DNA of 51,703 bases. Origin: Bacteroidota bacterium. GTDB lineage: Bacteria > Bacteroidota > Bacteroidia > B-17B0 > Aurantibacillaceae. The translations under genes and the position numbers were made by a program. How positions within the stretch are numbered: position 1 is the first letter of the stretch; the number at the start of each line of letters is the position of its first letter. Under the pieces are notes generated by a model. That model was not told the origin of the DNA. It was given only the letters and a program-made list of their open reading frames with translations, and did not search any database. The stretch spans positions 1-51,703 of the forward strand of contig JAFDYI010000016.1 in the NCBI GenBank assembly GCA_018267475.1. The letters run 5' to 3'. Positions 23,712-32,029 of this stretch are shown piece after piece.

Positions 23712-25097
23712 TTATTGCTCAAAGAAGTAGTCAATTAGTTTGTTGATTTTTTCAACGGTAAAGTCGCTGTTGTCTCCTTCAAAAAAGGCATCGATGGTTT
23801 TGGTTATTTCATCTGCCGAAATAAATCCGTCGTTATTAATATCTGCCGAACGTAATTCTGTCGGTATTTTGCTGTTTCCTGCGGTGGTAGTGCCTCCGCT
23901 GTTTTTTAATGTTTTACGCGATTGTTCTTCTACTTTTTTCAAGTATTCTTTGCTCGGCATTACATTAAACTCTTTGCTGCGTGCCGGTGCTTGGTTTTCC
24001 CAATCTTTTTGGCGTTGTGCCATAGCTGCCTCATCAATAGTAACGCCGTAGCCATCTACTTTGTTTCCTTTAGCGGTATTGGGTTCTTTGTCTAAATAAT
24101 CGGGTACTCCATCGCCGTCGGCATCAAGCGGACATCCTTTTGCATCTACTTTTACGCCGGCAGGGGTTCCGTGGCACATATCTTTATCATCGGTTACACC
24201 ATCTTTATCGGCATCTAATTTATCGATGCTGGCAAAATCCACGTCTTTATACATGGCATCTGATTTGTCTTTTTCTGTTTTTCCAAACGTATAGCGAATG
24301 CCTGCGTGGGCGTTAATAAAAAATTCCATGCCTTGTCCGGAGTGGTCAATTTGATTTGACAAGCAGAAATTATAGCCTACGCCGATCATGCTGCTCATGT
24401 GTTTTCCAAAATTAAAATCAAGTCCTAACATAGCGGGTATAACTAAGCAGCCGCCGGAGCCTAGCTGTGTTTCGTAGGTATAATCTCTTTTGGTGGGGAT
24501 TAAGGTTTGAGTAGATATTCCGCCTACTGAGATGGTTTGGCTAGCCATAATAGAACCATCGGTTTGGTATTGGTATGGATTTCCATTTTTATCTTTTAAA
24601 TCGCTATAGGTATTATACATCATGTAACCTACTCCTACTTTAAAAAAAGGGGAAACGGTTGGATCGCCTTTCATTACTTTATCAAAATGCAAGGTAAGCA
24701 TTAGGTTAGCCTGTATGTTTTGTGATTGGAAATTGCCGTGATACATAGTAGTAACCCCATTAGATACCGTAGTTTGGTTATCGGTACCGGCTAATTTGCC
24801 GTACACACCCGACAACTCGGCTCCTAAAATTTTACCGAAGCGCTGCTCAATCGCTAAAAAGTAACACATACGGGCATCTAACAAGGGGTTTACCGAAGTA
24901 TGGCTGCCTATATAACCAAAAAACTTTTGCGCCCCCACCCCCAACATAATAGAAGGCAAGTGTTTTACTTTGGCATCACTTGTCGGGGTGCTTTTTTGAG
25001 TACTTTTTGAGGTACTTTTTTGAGCATTTGCTGTAAACGAAACCAACAGAACACAAGATGCTGTTAGTATTTTGTTAATAGTATTTTTTACATTCAT
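23712..25097 (-). CDS. Beta-barrel protein with thrombospondin type 3 repeats and EF-hand
   Basis: 461 residues from the ATG at 25097 (MNVKNTINKI...), which gives a signal peptide ending about res. 26 (FTANAQ). Ser/Thr/Lys-rich N-terminus, outer-membrane barrel (about 45-270), TSP3 repeats ('DADKDGVTDDKDMCHG', 'DADGDGVPDYLDKEP', about 285-335) and near the C-terminus one canonical EF-hand loop 'DINNDGFISADE' before a helical end. It shares with 20066-22222 the barrel, the 'RDYTYET/RDYTYDT' motif, the 'CHGTPAG.KVD..GCP' TSP3 block and the 'VDFxxID/VDFLALD' junction, so the two are paralogues whose C-termini diverged (EF-hand versus SPOR). Likely calcium-binding envelope protein. Confidence 0.8.
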   Translation of the reverse strand: MNVKNTINKILTASCVLLVSFTANAQKSTSKSTQKSTPTSDAKVKHLPSIMLGVGAQKFFGYIGSHTSVNPLLDARMCYFLAIEQRFGKILGAELSGVYGKLAGTDNQTTVSNGVTTMYHGNFQSQNIQANLMLTLHFDKVMKGDPTVSPFFKVGVGYMMYNTYSDLKDKNGNPYQYQTDGSIMASQTISVGGISTQTLIPTKRDYTYETQLGSGGCLVIPAMLGLDFNFGKHMSSMIGVGYNFCLSNQIDHSGQGMEFFINAHAGIRYTFGKTEKDKSDAMYKDVDFASIDKLDADKDGVTDDKDMCHGTPAGVKVDAKGCPLDADGDGVPDYLDKEPNTAKGNKVDGYGVTIDEAAMAQRQKDWENQAPARSKEFNVMPSKEYLKKVEEQSRKTLKNSGGTTTAGNSKIPTELRSADINNDGFISADEITKTIDAFFEGDNSDFTVEKINKLIDYFFEQ

Positions 25098-25215
25098 ACA
25101 ATAAAAATTTACGCCAAAGTAGGTACTATTTACGATATACACAAATTTATTGCAAAAAAAATACATCTAAAGCGCTTCGTTTGCTTTTTTTTAAACACGC
25201 TATTGTTAAAATCCA

Positions 25216-26091
25216 CTATATGGAAGCCCATACAAAACGAGGCATTTGAGCCATATCGCGGGCTAAACAAACCTTTTTAAAATTATTGACAACCAGTAAA
25301 TTATATACCTCCTGTGCGTGGTTGGTATGGCACTCAAAATATATTTTTCCGTTTTTAGCGAGTATATCAGGGGCTATTTTCGCTATTTTTCTATAAAATA
25401 AGAGCGGATCGCTGTCTTTAACAAACAGAGCCAGGGCTGGCTCGTGGTTTTTAACTCTTTTCTCTAAACCTTCTTTTTCAGAGTCTAACACATAAGGAGG
25501 GTTGCTTACCAGCAGGTCTATTTTTTGTTGATGTAGGTGCTTGGATATGACGCTTGCCGCCTCGCCGCTTAAAATGTCGGCTTTAAAAAAACAGACCTCC
25601 GCTTTATTTATCAGCGCATTTTGTTGTGCCACATGCAGGGCTTCATCACTTATATCTAGGGCATATACCCGTGCTTGCGCTTTATTTTTTTTTATAGAAA
25701 CGGGAATGCAACCGCTTCCGGTACCTATATCTAAAAAGGTATGAGCCTCTGCGTTTTTTAAAATAAGTTCTACCAGTTCTTCCGTTTCGGGGCGCGGAAT
25801 CAATACGCTGGGGTTTACTTGAAATTTTAATCGATAAAACTCAGCCTCGCCCAACACATACTGTATAGGCGTGTGTTTTTTTAATTGATAGCACATTTGC
25901 TCCAAAACAATTAAATCAGATTGATTGATGCGCTGGTGTACGTTTGCCGGTATTTGCGCAGCAGAAAGCTGAAGTTTCTTTTCAAAGATCCAACGCATAA
26001 TGGTAGTGAGTTCGCTTTCTGTATATAACTGGGCCAACTCCTTTTTAAAAAAATGCTGTACTGCCTGTAAGGTATTAGCCGCTATTTGCAT
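25216..26091 (-). CDS. prmC: Peptide chain release factor N5-glutamine methyltransferase
   Basis: 291 residues, standard length. Methylates the Gln of the GGQ loop of release factors RF1 and RF2 using SAM, which raises translation termination efficiency. SAM-binding 'FLDIGTGSGCIPVSIKK' (res. 119-135) and catalytic 'NPPY' (197-200) are intact; an N-terminal helical RF-binding domain precedes (res. 1-90, with 'TPIQYVLGEAEFY'). A TACTTTTG box ends only four bases before the ATG, so the mRNA is probably leaderless. Divergent from the glycosyltransferase gene. Confidence 0.95.
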   Translation of the reverse strand: MQIAANTLQAVQHFFKKELAQLYTESELTTIMRWIFEKKLQLSAAQIPANVHQRINQSDLIVLEQMCYQLKKHTPIQYVLGEAEFYRLKFQVNPSVLIPRPETEELVELILKNAEAHTFLDIGTGSGCIPVSIKKNKAQARVYALDISDEALHVAQQNALINKAEVCFFKADILSGEAASVISKHLHQQKIDLLVSNPPYVLDSEKEGLEKRVKNHEPALALFVKDSDPLLFYRKIAKIAPDILAKNGKIYFECHTNHAQEVYNLLVVNNFKKVCLARDMAQMPRFVWASI

Positions 26092-26095
26092 GAGG

Positions 26096-26103
26096 CAAAA
26101 GTA
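26096..26103 (-). promoter_or_regulatory. -7 promoter box of prmC (leaderless)
   Basis: Minus-strand TACTTTTG matches TAnnTTTG exactly and is followed by only CCTC before the ATG. Confidence 0.65.
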
Positions 26104-26120
26104 TTCAAAAATTATTTTAT

Positions 26121-26128
26121 TAGTTTTG
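26121..26128 (+). promoter_or_regulatory. -7 promoter box of the glycosyltransferase gene
   Basis: TAGTTTTG matches TAnnTTTG, 14 bases before the ATG at 26143. It lies 17 bases from the divergent prmC box, so both promoters share one short region. Confidence 0.55.
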
Positions 26129-26142
26129 AAACTTCTTTTTGT

Positions 26143-27558
26143 ATGGCCCTTTCTTTTATAAAAAAGTATATCCCATTTTTTTTATTAGCGCTTAATCTGT
26201 GCTTAGTACTTGTTGATTTTACAATACGCCCCATTTCAATAGACGAGCCTTTCTCAATATATCATGCGCAGTTTGATGTATCACAAATTATTCGTCATTT
26301 ATTAGATGGCAATAATCCTCCCTTATTTGAGATAATTCTTCATTTTTGGATTAAGTTGTTTGGCATTTCTCCTATATCGGTGCGTACATTGCCTGCCTTA
26401 TTTGCTTGCCTGTGCCCGGTAGCCTTATATTTTTTTGGAAAGAAAAACTTTTCGTTTGCAGTAGGACTTAGCAGCAGTTTACTACTTAGCTTTTCTGATT
26501 TAATGCTGTTTTATGCACACGATTGTCGCGTATATTCTTTGTTTGTGTTACTTACCATTGCCTCGTTTTATTATTTTATGGAACTGCTAAGAAATCCTAC
26601 GCTTATGCCGCGTATTTTGTTTGTAGCTTACTCCGTTTTATTGATATATGCTCACTATTTCGGACTTTTAGTTTTGTGTATTCAAGGCTTTCATATACTC
26701 CTACATCAAAGAAAACGCTTCCTCTTTTTTTTCTTACACTACCTTATTATCGGTATGTTATATGCGCCCTATATAATTATAGTATGCACGCGCTTGGTTG
26801 CTACTTCATCTGGTAGCAATTGGATTAAAGCCCCTACCAATCTTATAGATTTATATTATATGCTATGGGCATTTAGCAACGCGCCTGTTCCTACTGCTAT
26901 GGGTATTGCTGCTATTGGAGCCTTTTTAATAAAAGAAGTGCTAACAAAAAAAATGCTACCAGCAAAAACAAAGCTGGTATTAGCTTGGTTCTTTATTCCT
27001 TTTTTAGGAATGTTTACAGTTTCCTTTTTTATGCCTATGTACTTACCTCGCTACCTGCTGTTTTCTATACCCGCCTACTATCTTTCTATTTCTATTGGAG
27101 TTGAATCTCTTTTTGCTACAAGAGCATACCGACTTATTGCATTGCTTGCTATTCTATCAGCAGTTGGATTCTCGCACCACTTTCGCACAAAAAAAGACGA
27201 ATCTTTTCTTCTTTTTCTATCTGTTTTTAACAAAGCCAAACCCGACCAAACTCTTGTACTTGTAAATTGCGGCATAGAAGACGTACCACTAATTGCCTAT
27301 CATTACAATACCGCTTTTTTTTCTTTTATAAAAAGTGGAAAAGCCTACCATCAAACCGATAGTTTATTAAAAAACAATAATATATACGTAAATTACACAG
27401 CCATTAACGATTCTACCCGTTTTGACACACTGATTTACCTGGGCTACGTTCATAAAGCGCAAGACGACTTACCTCAGCTAAAAGAAAAATACCAGCTGCA
27501 AAAACAAACCGCTATAGGCTCTGATTTTACAGAAATTCTTTTTACAAAAAAGAAATAG
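26143..27558 (+). CDS. GT-C type membrane glycosyltransferase (GT39/ArnT-like)
   Basis: 471 residues from the ATG at 26143; the frame is open upstream but would overlap prmC and its promoter. About ten hydrophobic helices. The first periplasmic loop carries the GT-C acidic motif 'ISIDEPFSIYHA' (DE about res. 33-34), followed by 'NNPPLFEIILHFW', both typical of Dol-P-Man or ArnT-like transferases that use polyprenyl-phosphate sugars. A soluble periplasmic tail follows (res. 360-471). Acceptor unknown: lipid A, glycoprotein or polysaccharide are all possible. Confidence 0.85.
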   Translation: MALSFIKKYIPFFLLALNLCLVLVDFTIRPISIDEPFSIYHAQFDVSQIIRHLLDGNNPPLFEIILHFWIKLFGISPISVRTLPALFACLCPVALYFFGKKNFSFAVGLSSSLLLSFSDLMLFYAHDCRVYSLFVLLTIASFYYFMELLRNPTLMPRILFVAYSVLLIYAHYFGLLVLCIQGFHILLHQRKRFLFFFLHYLIIGMLYAPYIIIVCTRLVATSSGSNWIKAPTNLIDLYYMLWAFSNAPVPTAMGIAAIGAFLIKEVLTKKMLPAKTKLVLAWFFIPFLGMFTVSFFMPMYLPRYLLFSIPAYYLSISIGVESLFATRAYRLIALLAILSAVGFSHHFRTKKDESFLLFLSVFNKAKPDQTLVLVNCGIEDVPLIAYHYNTAFFSFIKSGKAYHQTDSLLKNNNIYVNYTAINDSTRFDTLIYLGYVHKAQDDLPQLKEKYQLQKQTAIGSDFTEILFTKKK

Positions 27559-27574
27559 TGTACTTTTATGCGCT

Positions 27575-28297
27575 ATGAGCACGCTTTTAAAAATAGACAC
27601 TTGCTTTTCGCCCTACTTATACCCCATATACGCCGACACCGAAAGCATTGTGGTGGTAATTGATGTGTTTAGAGCTACCTCGGCTATCTGTGTGGCCTTT
27701 GCGCACGGAGCTGAAAAAATAATTCCGGTAGCCACTCTTGAAGAAGCCTTGCAGTATCAAAAACAAGGTTTTTTGGCAGGAGCCGAAAGAGACGCTGTGA
27801 AAATAGAAGGCTTTGACTTTGGCAACTCTCCCTACGACTACATGAGCCCCCACATAAAAGGGAAAACCATTGCCCTTACCACCACCAACGGCACACAAGC
27901 CATAGAAGCTGCCCGCCACGCACATAAAGTGGTAATAGGCTCTTTTTTAAATATAGACGTGTTATGTCAATGGCTTGTAAATCAAAACAGAAATATCTTA
28001 CTTTTATGCTCGGGTTGGAAAAATAAATTCAATATAGAAGATTCGCTTTTTGCCGGAGCTGTAACCCATCAACTATTAAAAAGCAACCATTCGTACGCCT
28101 TGGGAGATGGCTGCTTAGCTATGAAGTACTTGTATGAAATAGGGAAAGAAAAACCCACTAAATTTTTTAACCATTCCACACACAAAGAACGCTTTGCTAA
28201 ACTTCACTTAAAAAAAGACATCCGCTACTGCCTTGTGCCTAACTCGGCACCCGTAGTTCCTATACTGAATGGCTCTTATTTGGTTAACGCCCTTTAA
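27575..28297 (+). CDS. comB: Probable 2-phosphosulfolactate phosphatase (ComB family)
   Basis: 240 residues. The ComB signature is seen in 'VVVIDVFRATSAICVAFAHG' (res. 26-45), 'FLAGAERDAVKIEGFDFGNS' and 'TTTNGTQAI'. In methanogens ComB removes the phosphate of 2-phospho-3-sulfolactate on the way to coenzyme M. Many bacteria carry it without coenzyme M, so sulfolactate as a solute or a precursor of sulfonated lipids are the alternatives; neither ComA nor ComC is in this window. It starts 16 bases after the glycosyltransferase stop and reads the same way. Confidence 0.85.
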   Translation: MSTLLKIDTCFSPYLYPIYADTESIVVVIDVFRATSAICVAFAHGAEKIIPVATLEEALQYQKQGFLAGAERDAVKIEGFDFGNSPYDYMSPHIKGKTIALTTTNGTQAIEAARHAHKVVIGSFLNIDVLCQWLVNQNRNILLLCSGWKNKFNIEDSLFAGAVTHQLLKSNHSYALGDGCLAMKYLYEIGKEKPTKFFNHSTHKERFAKLHLKKDIRYCLVPNSAPVVPILNGSYLVNAL

Positions 28298-28420
28298 AAA
28301 AAACAGTCCGAACGGCATTTATCCCTAAACAAACCCAACTAACAAACCCTTGTTAAAAAAACATTTTTATAGAAAACAAAAAGCAAAGCCATACCCGTAC
28401 CTTAGCTGAAAATATAAACT

Positions 28421-29158
28421 ATGCTTTTGCAAATAACCGCACCCACAGCCACTCAAACTATACAGGCAGTAGCTGCCGCTGTATCCGACACCGCACACCA
28501 GGTAGCAGCAACACCCACAGCCGCCGCGCTACCTCCCGAAAGTTTCAACCTGCTATCCATGGTAATGAAAGGGGGGCCTATGATGGTGCCTTTGGCTTTT
28601 TTATTAGTACTAAGCATTTACGTGCTTATTGAACGTCTGTTGGTAATAAGCAGAGCCTCCAAAGTAAACGAGGGTTTGCTAAGCGGCTTGCAAGGTTTAA
28701 TAAAACAAGGAAATTTATCTTCGGCAAAAGCCATGTGCCAAGGGCAAAACACCCCCGAGTCTTTTATGTTAGAAAAAGGCATCTCGCGCATTGGACAACC
28801 CACCGCCGAAATTAGAGAGGCTATGGCAGAAGCTGCCTCTGTACAATTTGCTATTTTAGAAAAACGATTAAACGTACTGAACATAACCGGCCGTATAGCG
28901 CCTATGTTTGGCTTTGTTGGAACCATTATTGGTGTAGTAAAGATATTTTATGACATAGCTCTTGCCGGAACCGTTGAAATAAGCGTAATATCTACCGGAT
29001 TGTACGAAAAAATGGTAAGCTCGGCCAGCGGTTTAGTAGTAGGGGTGTTAGCCTTTATTGCCTATCATTGGCTTAATAATAAAATAGATAAAATAGCGCA
29101 TCGTATGGAAGAAACAAAAATGAAGTTTTTTGACATTTTAAACGAGCCCAGCAACTAA
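28421..29158 (+). CDS. exbB: MotA/TolQ/ExbB proton channel protein
   Basis: 245 residues. It has a periplasmic Ala/Thr-rich N-terminus, TM1 ('MMVPLAFLLVLSIYVLIERL', about res. 47-66), a cytoplasmic domain, and the TolQ/ExbB core with TM2 ('IAPMFGFVGTIIGVVKIFY') and TM3 ('SSASGLVVGVLAFIAYHWL'). It is the pentameric stator of a proton-driven motor that energises TonB. First gene of a three-gene unit with exbD (29 bases later) and a TonB-like gene. Confidence 0.93.
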   Translation: MLLQITAPTATQTIQAVAAAVSDTAHQVAATPTAAALPPESFNLLSMVMKGGPMMVPLAFLLVLSIYVLIERLLVISRASKVNEGLLSGLQGLIKQGNLSSAKAMCQGQNTPESFMLEKGISRIGQPTAEIREAMAEAASVQFAILEKRLNVLNITGRIAPMFGFVGTIIGVVKIFYDIALAGTVEISVISTGLYEKMVSSASGLVVGVLAFIAYHWLNNKIDKIAHRMEETKMKFFDILNEPSN

Positions 29159-29187
29159 AATAAAAAGATACCCATAAAAAAACAAAA

Positions 29188-29601
29188 ATGAGAGGTTTGC
29201 GCCGCCAACATAGAGAAGCTGAAGTTTCTACCGATTCGTTGAACGATATTATGTTCTTCCTGCTTTTATTTTTCCTTATCTTATCTACTATGGTAAGTCC
29301 AAACTCTATTAAAGTAAACTTAGCCAGCTCCAACCCACGCCAAGATATTGCTAAAAACAACAAACCGGTACACCTAGCCGTTACCAGCGATAGAAAATAT
29401 TACGTGGATAATCACGAAGTTTCTATTACGGATATGGAGCGCGTAATTGCCGAAAAAATAAAAGGAAAAACAGACCCTGTATTGGTGATGCACCTTGATA
29501 AAGATTTATCCATACAAGATGAAGTAGATATTTTGCAAGTATGCGATCGTTTAAAATGCAAACCGGTGTTGGCTACTAAACCCACTAATGCTGCGCACTA
29601 A
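29188..29601 (+). CDS. exbD: Biopolymer transport protein ExbD
   Basis: 137 residues. One TM helix with the proton-carrying Asp at its start ('SLNDIMFFLLLFFLILSTMV', Asp19), a basic cytoplasmic N-terminus and a periplasmic peptidoglycan/TonB-facing domain ('VHLAVTSDRKYYVDNHEVS', 'PVLVMHLDKDLSIQDEVDIL'). Works as a dimer in the ExbB pentamer. Only one ExbD is present, while many Bacteroidota operons have two. Confidence 0.93.
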   Translation: MRGLRRQHREAEVSTDSLNDIMFFLLLFFLILSTMVSPNSIKVNLASSNPRQDIAKNNKPVHLAVTSDRKYYVDNHEVSITDMERVIAEKIKGKTDPVLVMHLDKDLSIQDEVDILQVCDRLKCKPVLATKPTNAAH

Positions 29602-29603
29602 GT

Positions 29604-30440
29604 ATGTTGGCTCAAGAACATAAAAAAGATAAAACCCTTGCCGCTATCCTCACCTTAATACTGGTAGGTATTTTATTTCTTTTTTTGTGGCTATACGTTA
29701 TTACTACACCCAATCCTCCTTTTCCTATGACGGCCGATGGAGGCGAAGAAATAAATTTTGGCATTTACAACGAAGGAACCGGTACCGTTGAAGGCCCTGC
29801 CATTGGCGATGCTACCAGCGTACAGGTAGAGCAAAAATCAACAGCTAAAACAGAAGCATCTCAAACAGAAGACCAATCTTTTGAAACCGGAGAAGCTGTT
29901 CTGGAAAAAAAAGACAACAACCCTAAAATAAAAAATAACACAACTATTATCACACCTCAAAAAACACAAGAAGAAATAGACAAAGAACAAGAAGAGGCTG
30001 CTGCCAAAAACCTGCTCAACTCGTATGCCAAAAATAAAAATAAAAAAGGCGGGGGCGATGGCAATTCGGGCAATGCAGGCAATGAAGGCTCGCCCGATGG
30101 CAACCCCGACACCCATGGCAAAGGAGGCTCCGGACACAACCCCGACTTTACCGGACACGGTAACGGACCCGGTGGCACCGGATATAGCCTGGCAGGAAGA
30201 AGGATTACGCAAGCCCCTCCTCCGGTAAGCGACGGAAAAGAAGAAGGCATCGTAGTGGTAAATATCACCGTAGATAAAAACGGAAACGTAATAGAGGCCG
30301 ACCCCAATGGGCGAGGAACCAACACCTCAAGCGGTACATTAAAATCAAAAGCGCGCTTGGCAGCTCTACAAGCTAAGTTCAGCCCCTCTGATAAATACGA
30401 CACTCAAAAAGGATCGATCGTTTTTAAATTTCAGTTTTAG
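29604..30440 (+). CDS. TonB-like energy transducer with Gly/Asn-rich linker
   Basis: 278 residues, starting two bases after the exbD stop. A single N-terminal TM helix ('AAILTLILVGILFLFLWLYV', about res. 13-32), an acidic and Gln/Lys-rich stretch with a coiled-coil like 'QEEIDKEQEEAAAKNLLNSY', then a Gly/Asn/Asp/His-rich segment (about res. 148-200), and a C-terminal domain ('GIVVVNITVDKNGNVIEADP' ... 'GSIVFKFQF') with the TonB-C beta pattern. Position and layout make it the TonB of this ExbBD. A Pro-rich spacer normally spans the periplasm; here a Gly-rich one replaces it. Confidence 0.85.
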   Translation: MLAQEHKKDKTLAAILTLILVGILFLFLWLYVITTPNPPFPMTADGGEEINFGIYNEGTGTVEGPAIGDATSVQVEQKSTAKTEASQTEDQSFETGEAVLEKKDNNPKIKNNTTIITPQKTQEEIDKEQEEAAAKNLLNSYAKNKNKKGGGDGNSGNAGNEGSPDGNPDTHGKGGSGHNPDFTGHGNGPGGTGYSLAGRRITQAPPPVSDGKEEGIVVVNITVDKNGNVIEADPNGRGTNTSSGTLKSKARLAALQAKFSPSDKYDTQKGSIVFKFQF

Positions 30441-30480
30441 CTTTAGTATAACGTTAATCGTTTTGTATCTTCGGCAAAAC

Positions 30481-31827
30481 TTACAACAATTCGTTGGCTA
30501 AATTGGCTAGTTCGCTGCGTTCGCCTCTTTGCAGGGTAATGTGCGCATACAGTTTATTATCTTTTACTTTATCAATCATGTAAGATAGGCCGTTGCTTTG
30601 TGCATCTAAATAAGGAGTATCTATTTGGTGTACATCTCCGGTAAAAACTATTTTAGTGTTTTCTCCGGCTCGGGTTACAATGGTTTTTACCTCGTGTGGA
30701 GTAAGGTTTTGTGCTTCATCTACAATAAAAAATACGTTGCTAAGACTACGGCCGCGTATGTACGCCAGCGGACAAACAACAATTTTTTCTTTGTCCACCA
30801 TTTCTTCAATCTGTTTGTACTCTTTATCTTTTTCACCAAACAAGCTTTTTATATATTTTAAATTATCCCACAAAGGTTCCATGTATGGGTTTAGCTTTGA
30901 CTTTATATCGCCTGGCAAGTAACCAATATCTTTATTACTAAGTGGTACAATGGGGCGCGCAATGTATATTTGGTGGAAGTTGCGGCGTTGCTCTAAGGCA
31001 CCTGCTATAGAAAGCAAGGTTTTTCCGGTACCTGCCACGCCCTGTATGGTTACTAATTTTATGTTCGGATTTAAAACAGCATCAATAGCAAAAGCCTGCT
31101 CTGCATTTTTAGGTACTACATTAAAAGCTACTGTTTTGTTTACTCTTCGCAGGGTTTTTGTTTCTTGTTCGTAGGCGGCAAGCACTGATTTTTGCCCGTT
31201 TTTTAAAACAAAAAAATGATTGGCCATAGGCGTATCCCGTTTGTGGGTAGAGGATACATCTACTTCGTTTTTTTGATACAGTGTTTCTATCGCATCAATG
31301 GGTGCTTTTTCAATAGTAGAAATGCCGGTGTAAAGCTCATCAACGTGTTTTATTTTTCCGGTTTCATAATCTTCGGCGGTAAGGTTTAGTGCTTTTGCCT
31401 TTAAGCGCAGGTTAATATCTTTGGTTATGAGCACTACCTTTTTTTCAGGATACTCAGCCGCCACTTTTAAGGCGCAGTTTAAAATTTTATGGTCGGCTTT
31501 ACGCTCGCCAAATACATATTCGGCATCTATGTTTTTAGCTTTTTGCGCAAATTCTATCTTAAAATTTCCATGTGTTTTTCCGTTTATGGGAGTCCACTCT
31601 TGCAAAGAATGATTGCCCGATAGCTTATCAATGTATCGAGAAAACTCACGTGCTGCAAAATTTTTGGTATCGTTTCCTTTTTTAAACTGGTCCAACTCCT
31701 CCAAAACGGTTATAGGTATTACCACATCGTGCTCTTGAAAATGCTTAATGGCCGTGTGGTCGTATATGATAACAGAAGTGTCTAATACGAAGATTTTTTT
31801 TGTTTTATTGATTGTTTTTTTTGCCAT
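30481..31827 (-). CDS. PIN-PhoH ATPase (YlaK-like)
   Basis: 448 residues. N-terminal PIN nuclease domain (res. 1-150) with acidic residues D16 ('FVLDTSVIIYD'), E43/E44 ('VLEELDQF'), D112 and D137 ('LITKDINLRL'). C-terminal PhoH RNA-helicase-like ATPase with Walker A 'GVAGTGKT' (263-270) and Walker B 'VFFIVDEAQN' (D370, E371). In known PIN-PhoH proteins the ATPase unwinds RNA and the PIN domain cuts it, often under starvation. Convergent with the TonB-like gene with a 40-base gap. Confidence 0.92.
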   Translation of the reverse strand: MAKKTINKTKKIFVLDTSVIIYDHTAIKHFQEHDVVIPITVLEELDQFKKGNDTKNFAAREFSRYIDKLSGNHSLQEWTPINGKTHGNFKIEFAQKAKNIDAEYVFGERKADHKILNCALKVAAEYPEKKVVLITKDINLRLKAKALNLTAEDYETGKIKHVDELYTGISTIEKAPIDAIETLYQKNEVDVSSTHKRDTPMANHFFVLKNGQKSVLAAYEQETKTLRRVNKTVAFNVVPKNAEQAFAIDAVLNPNIKLVTIQGVAGTGKTLLSIAGALEQRRNFHQIYIARPIVPLSNKDIGYLPGDIKSKLNPYMEPLWDNLKYIKSLFGEKDKEYKQIEEMVDKEKIVVCPLAYIRGRSLSNVFFIVDEAQNLTPHEVKTIVTRAGENTKIVFTGDVHQIDTPYLDAQSNGLSYMIDKVKDNKLYAHITLQRGERSELANLANELL

Positions 31828-31970
31828 AGCTTATTTTTTTTTAAAGCTATTTTTTATACTTGAAAGAGATAAATGAAATTTTTATTCTTTTCAACAAGAT
31901 GTTGTTAAAGCCTGTTTCCCCACCCGCTCTTTTTCAGTAAATAAGAAATAGGAAGCCTATTTTAACATTT

Positions 31971-32006
31971 TATTTTTGTTAATTTTACTTAAAATTATTA
32001 TTTTTG
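31971..32006 (+). promoter_or_regulatory. Tandem consensus promoter of the M43 protease
   Basis: Two identical TATTTTTG boxes lie at 31971-31978 and 31999-32006, 28 bases apart. The TTTG of the first (31975-31978) is also placed as a -33 element for the second, with a 20-base spacer, so the second is a full TTTG-N20-TAnnTTTG promoter. The ATG is 23 bases further, at 32030. Confidence 0.7.
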
Positions 32007-32029
32007 CCTACAACTAACACCCAAAACAC

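Noticed and set aside
25098-25166. Upstream ATG at 25166 for the EF-hand/TSP3 barrel
   Set aside because: The added residues do not form a signal peptide; MNVKNTINKI at 25097 does.
29957-30403. 148-codon minus-strand Pro-rich frame
   Set aside because: Antisense shadow of the Gly-rich spacer of the TonB-like gene.
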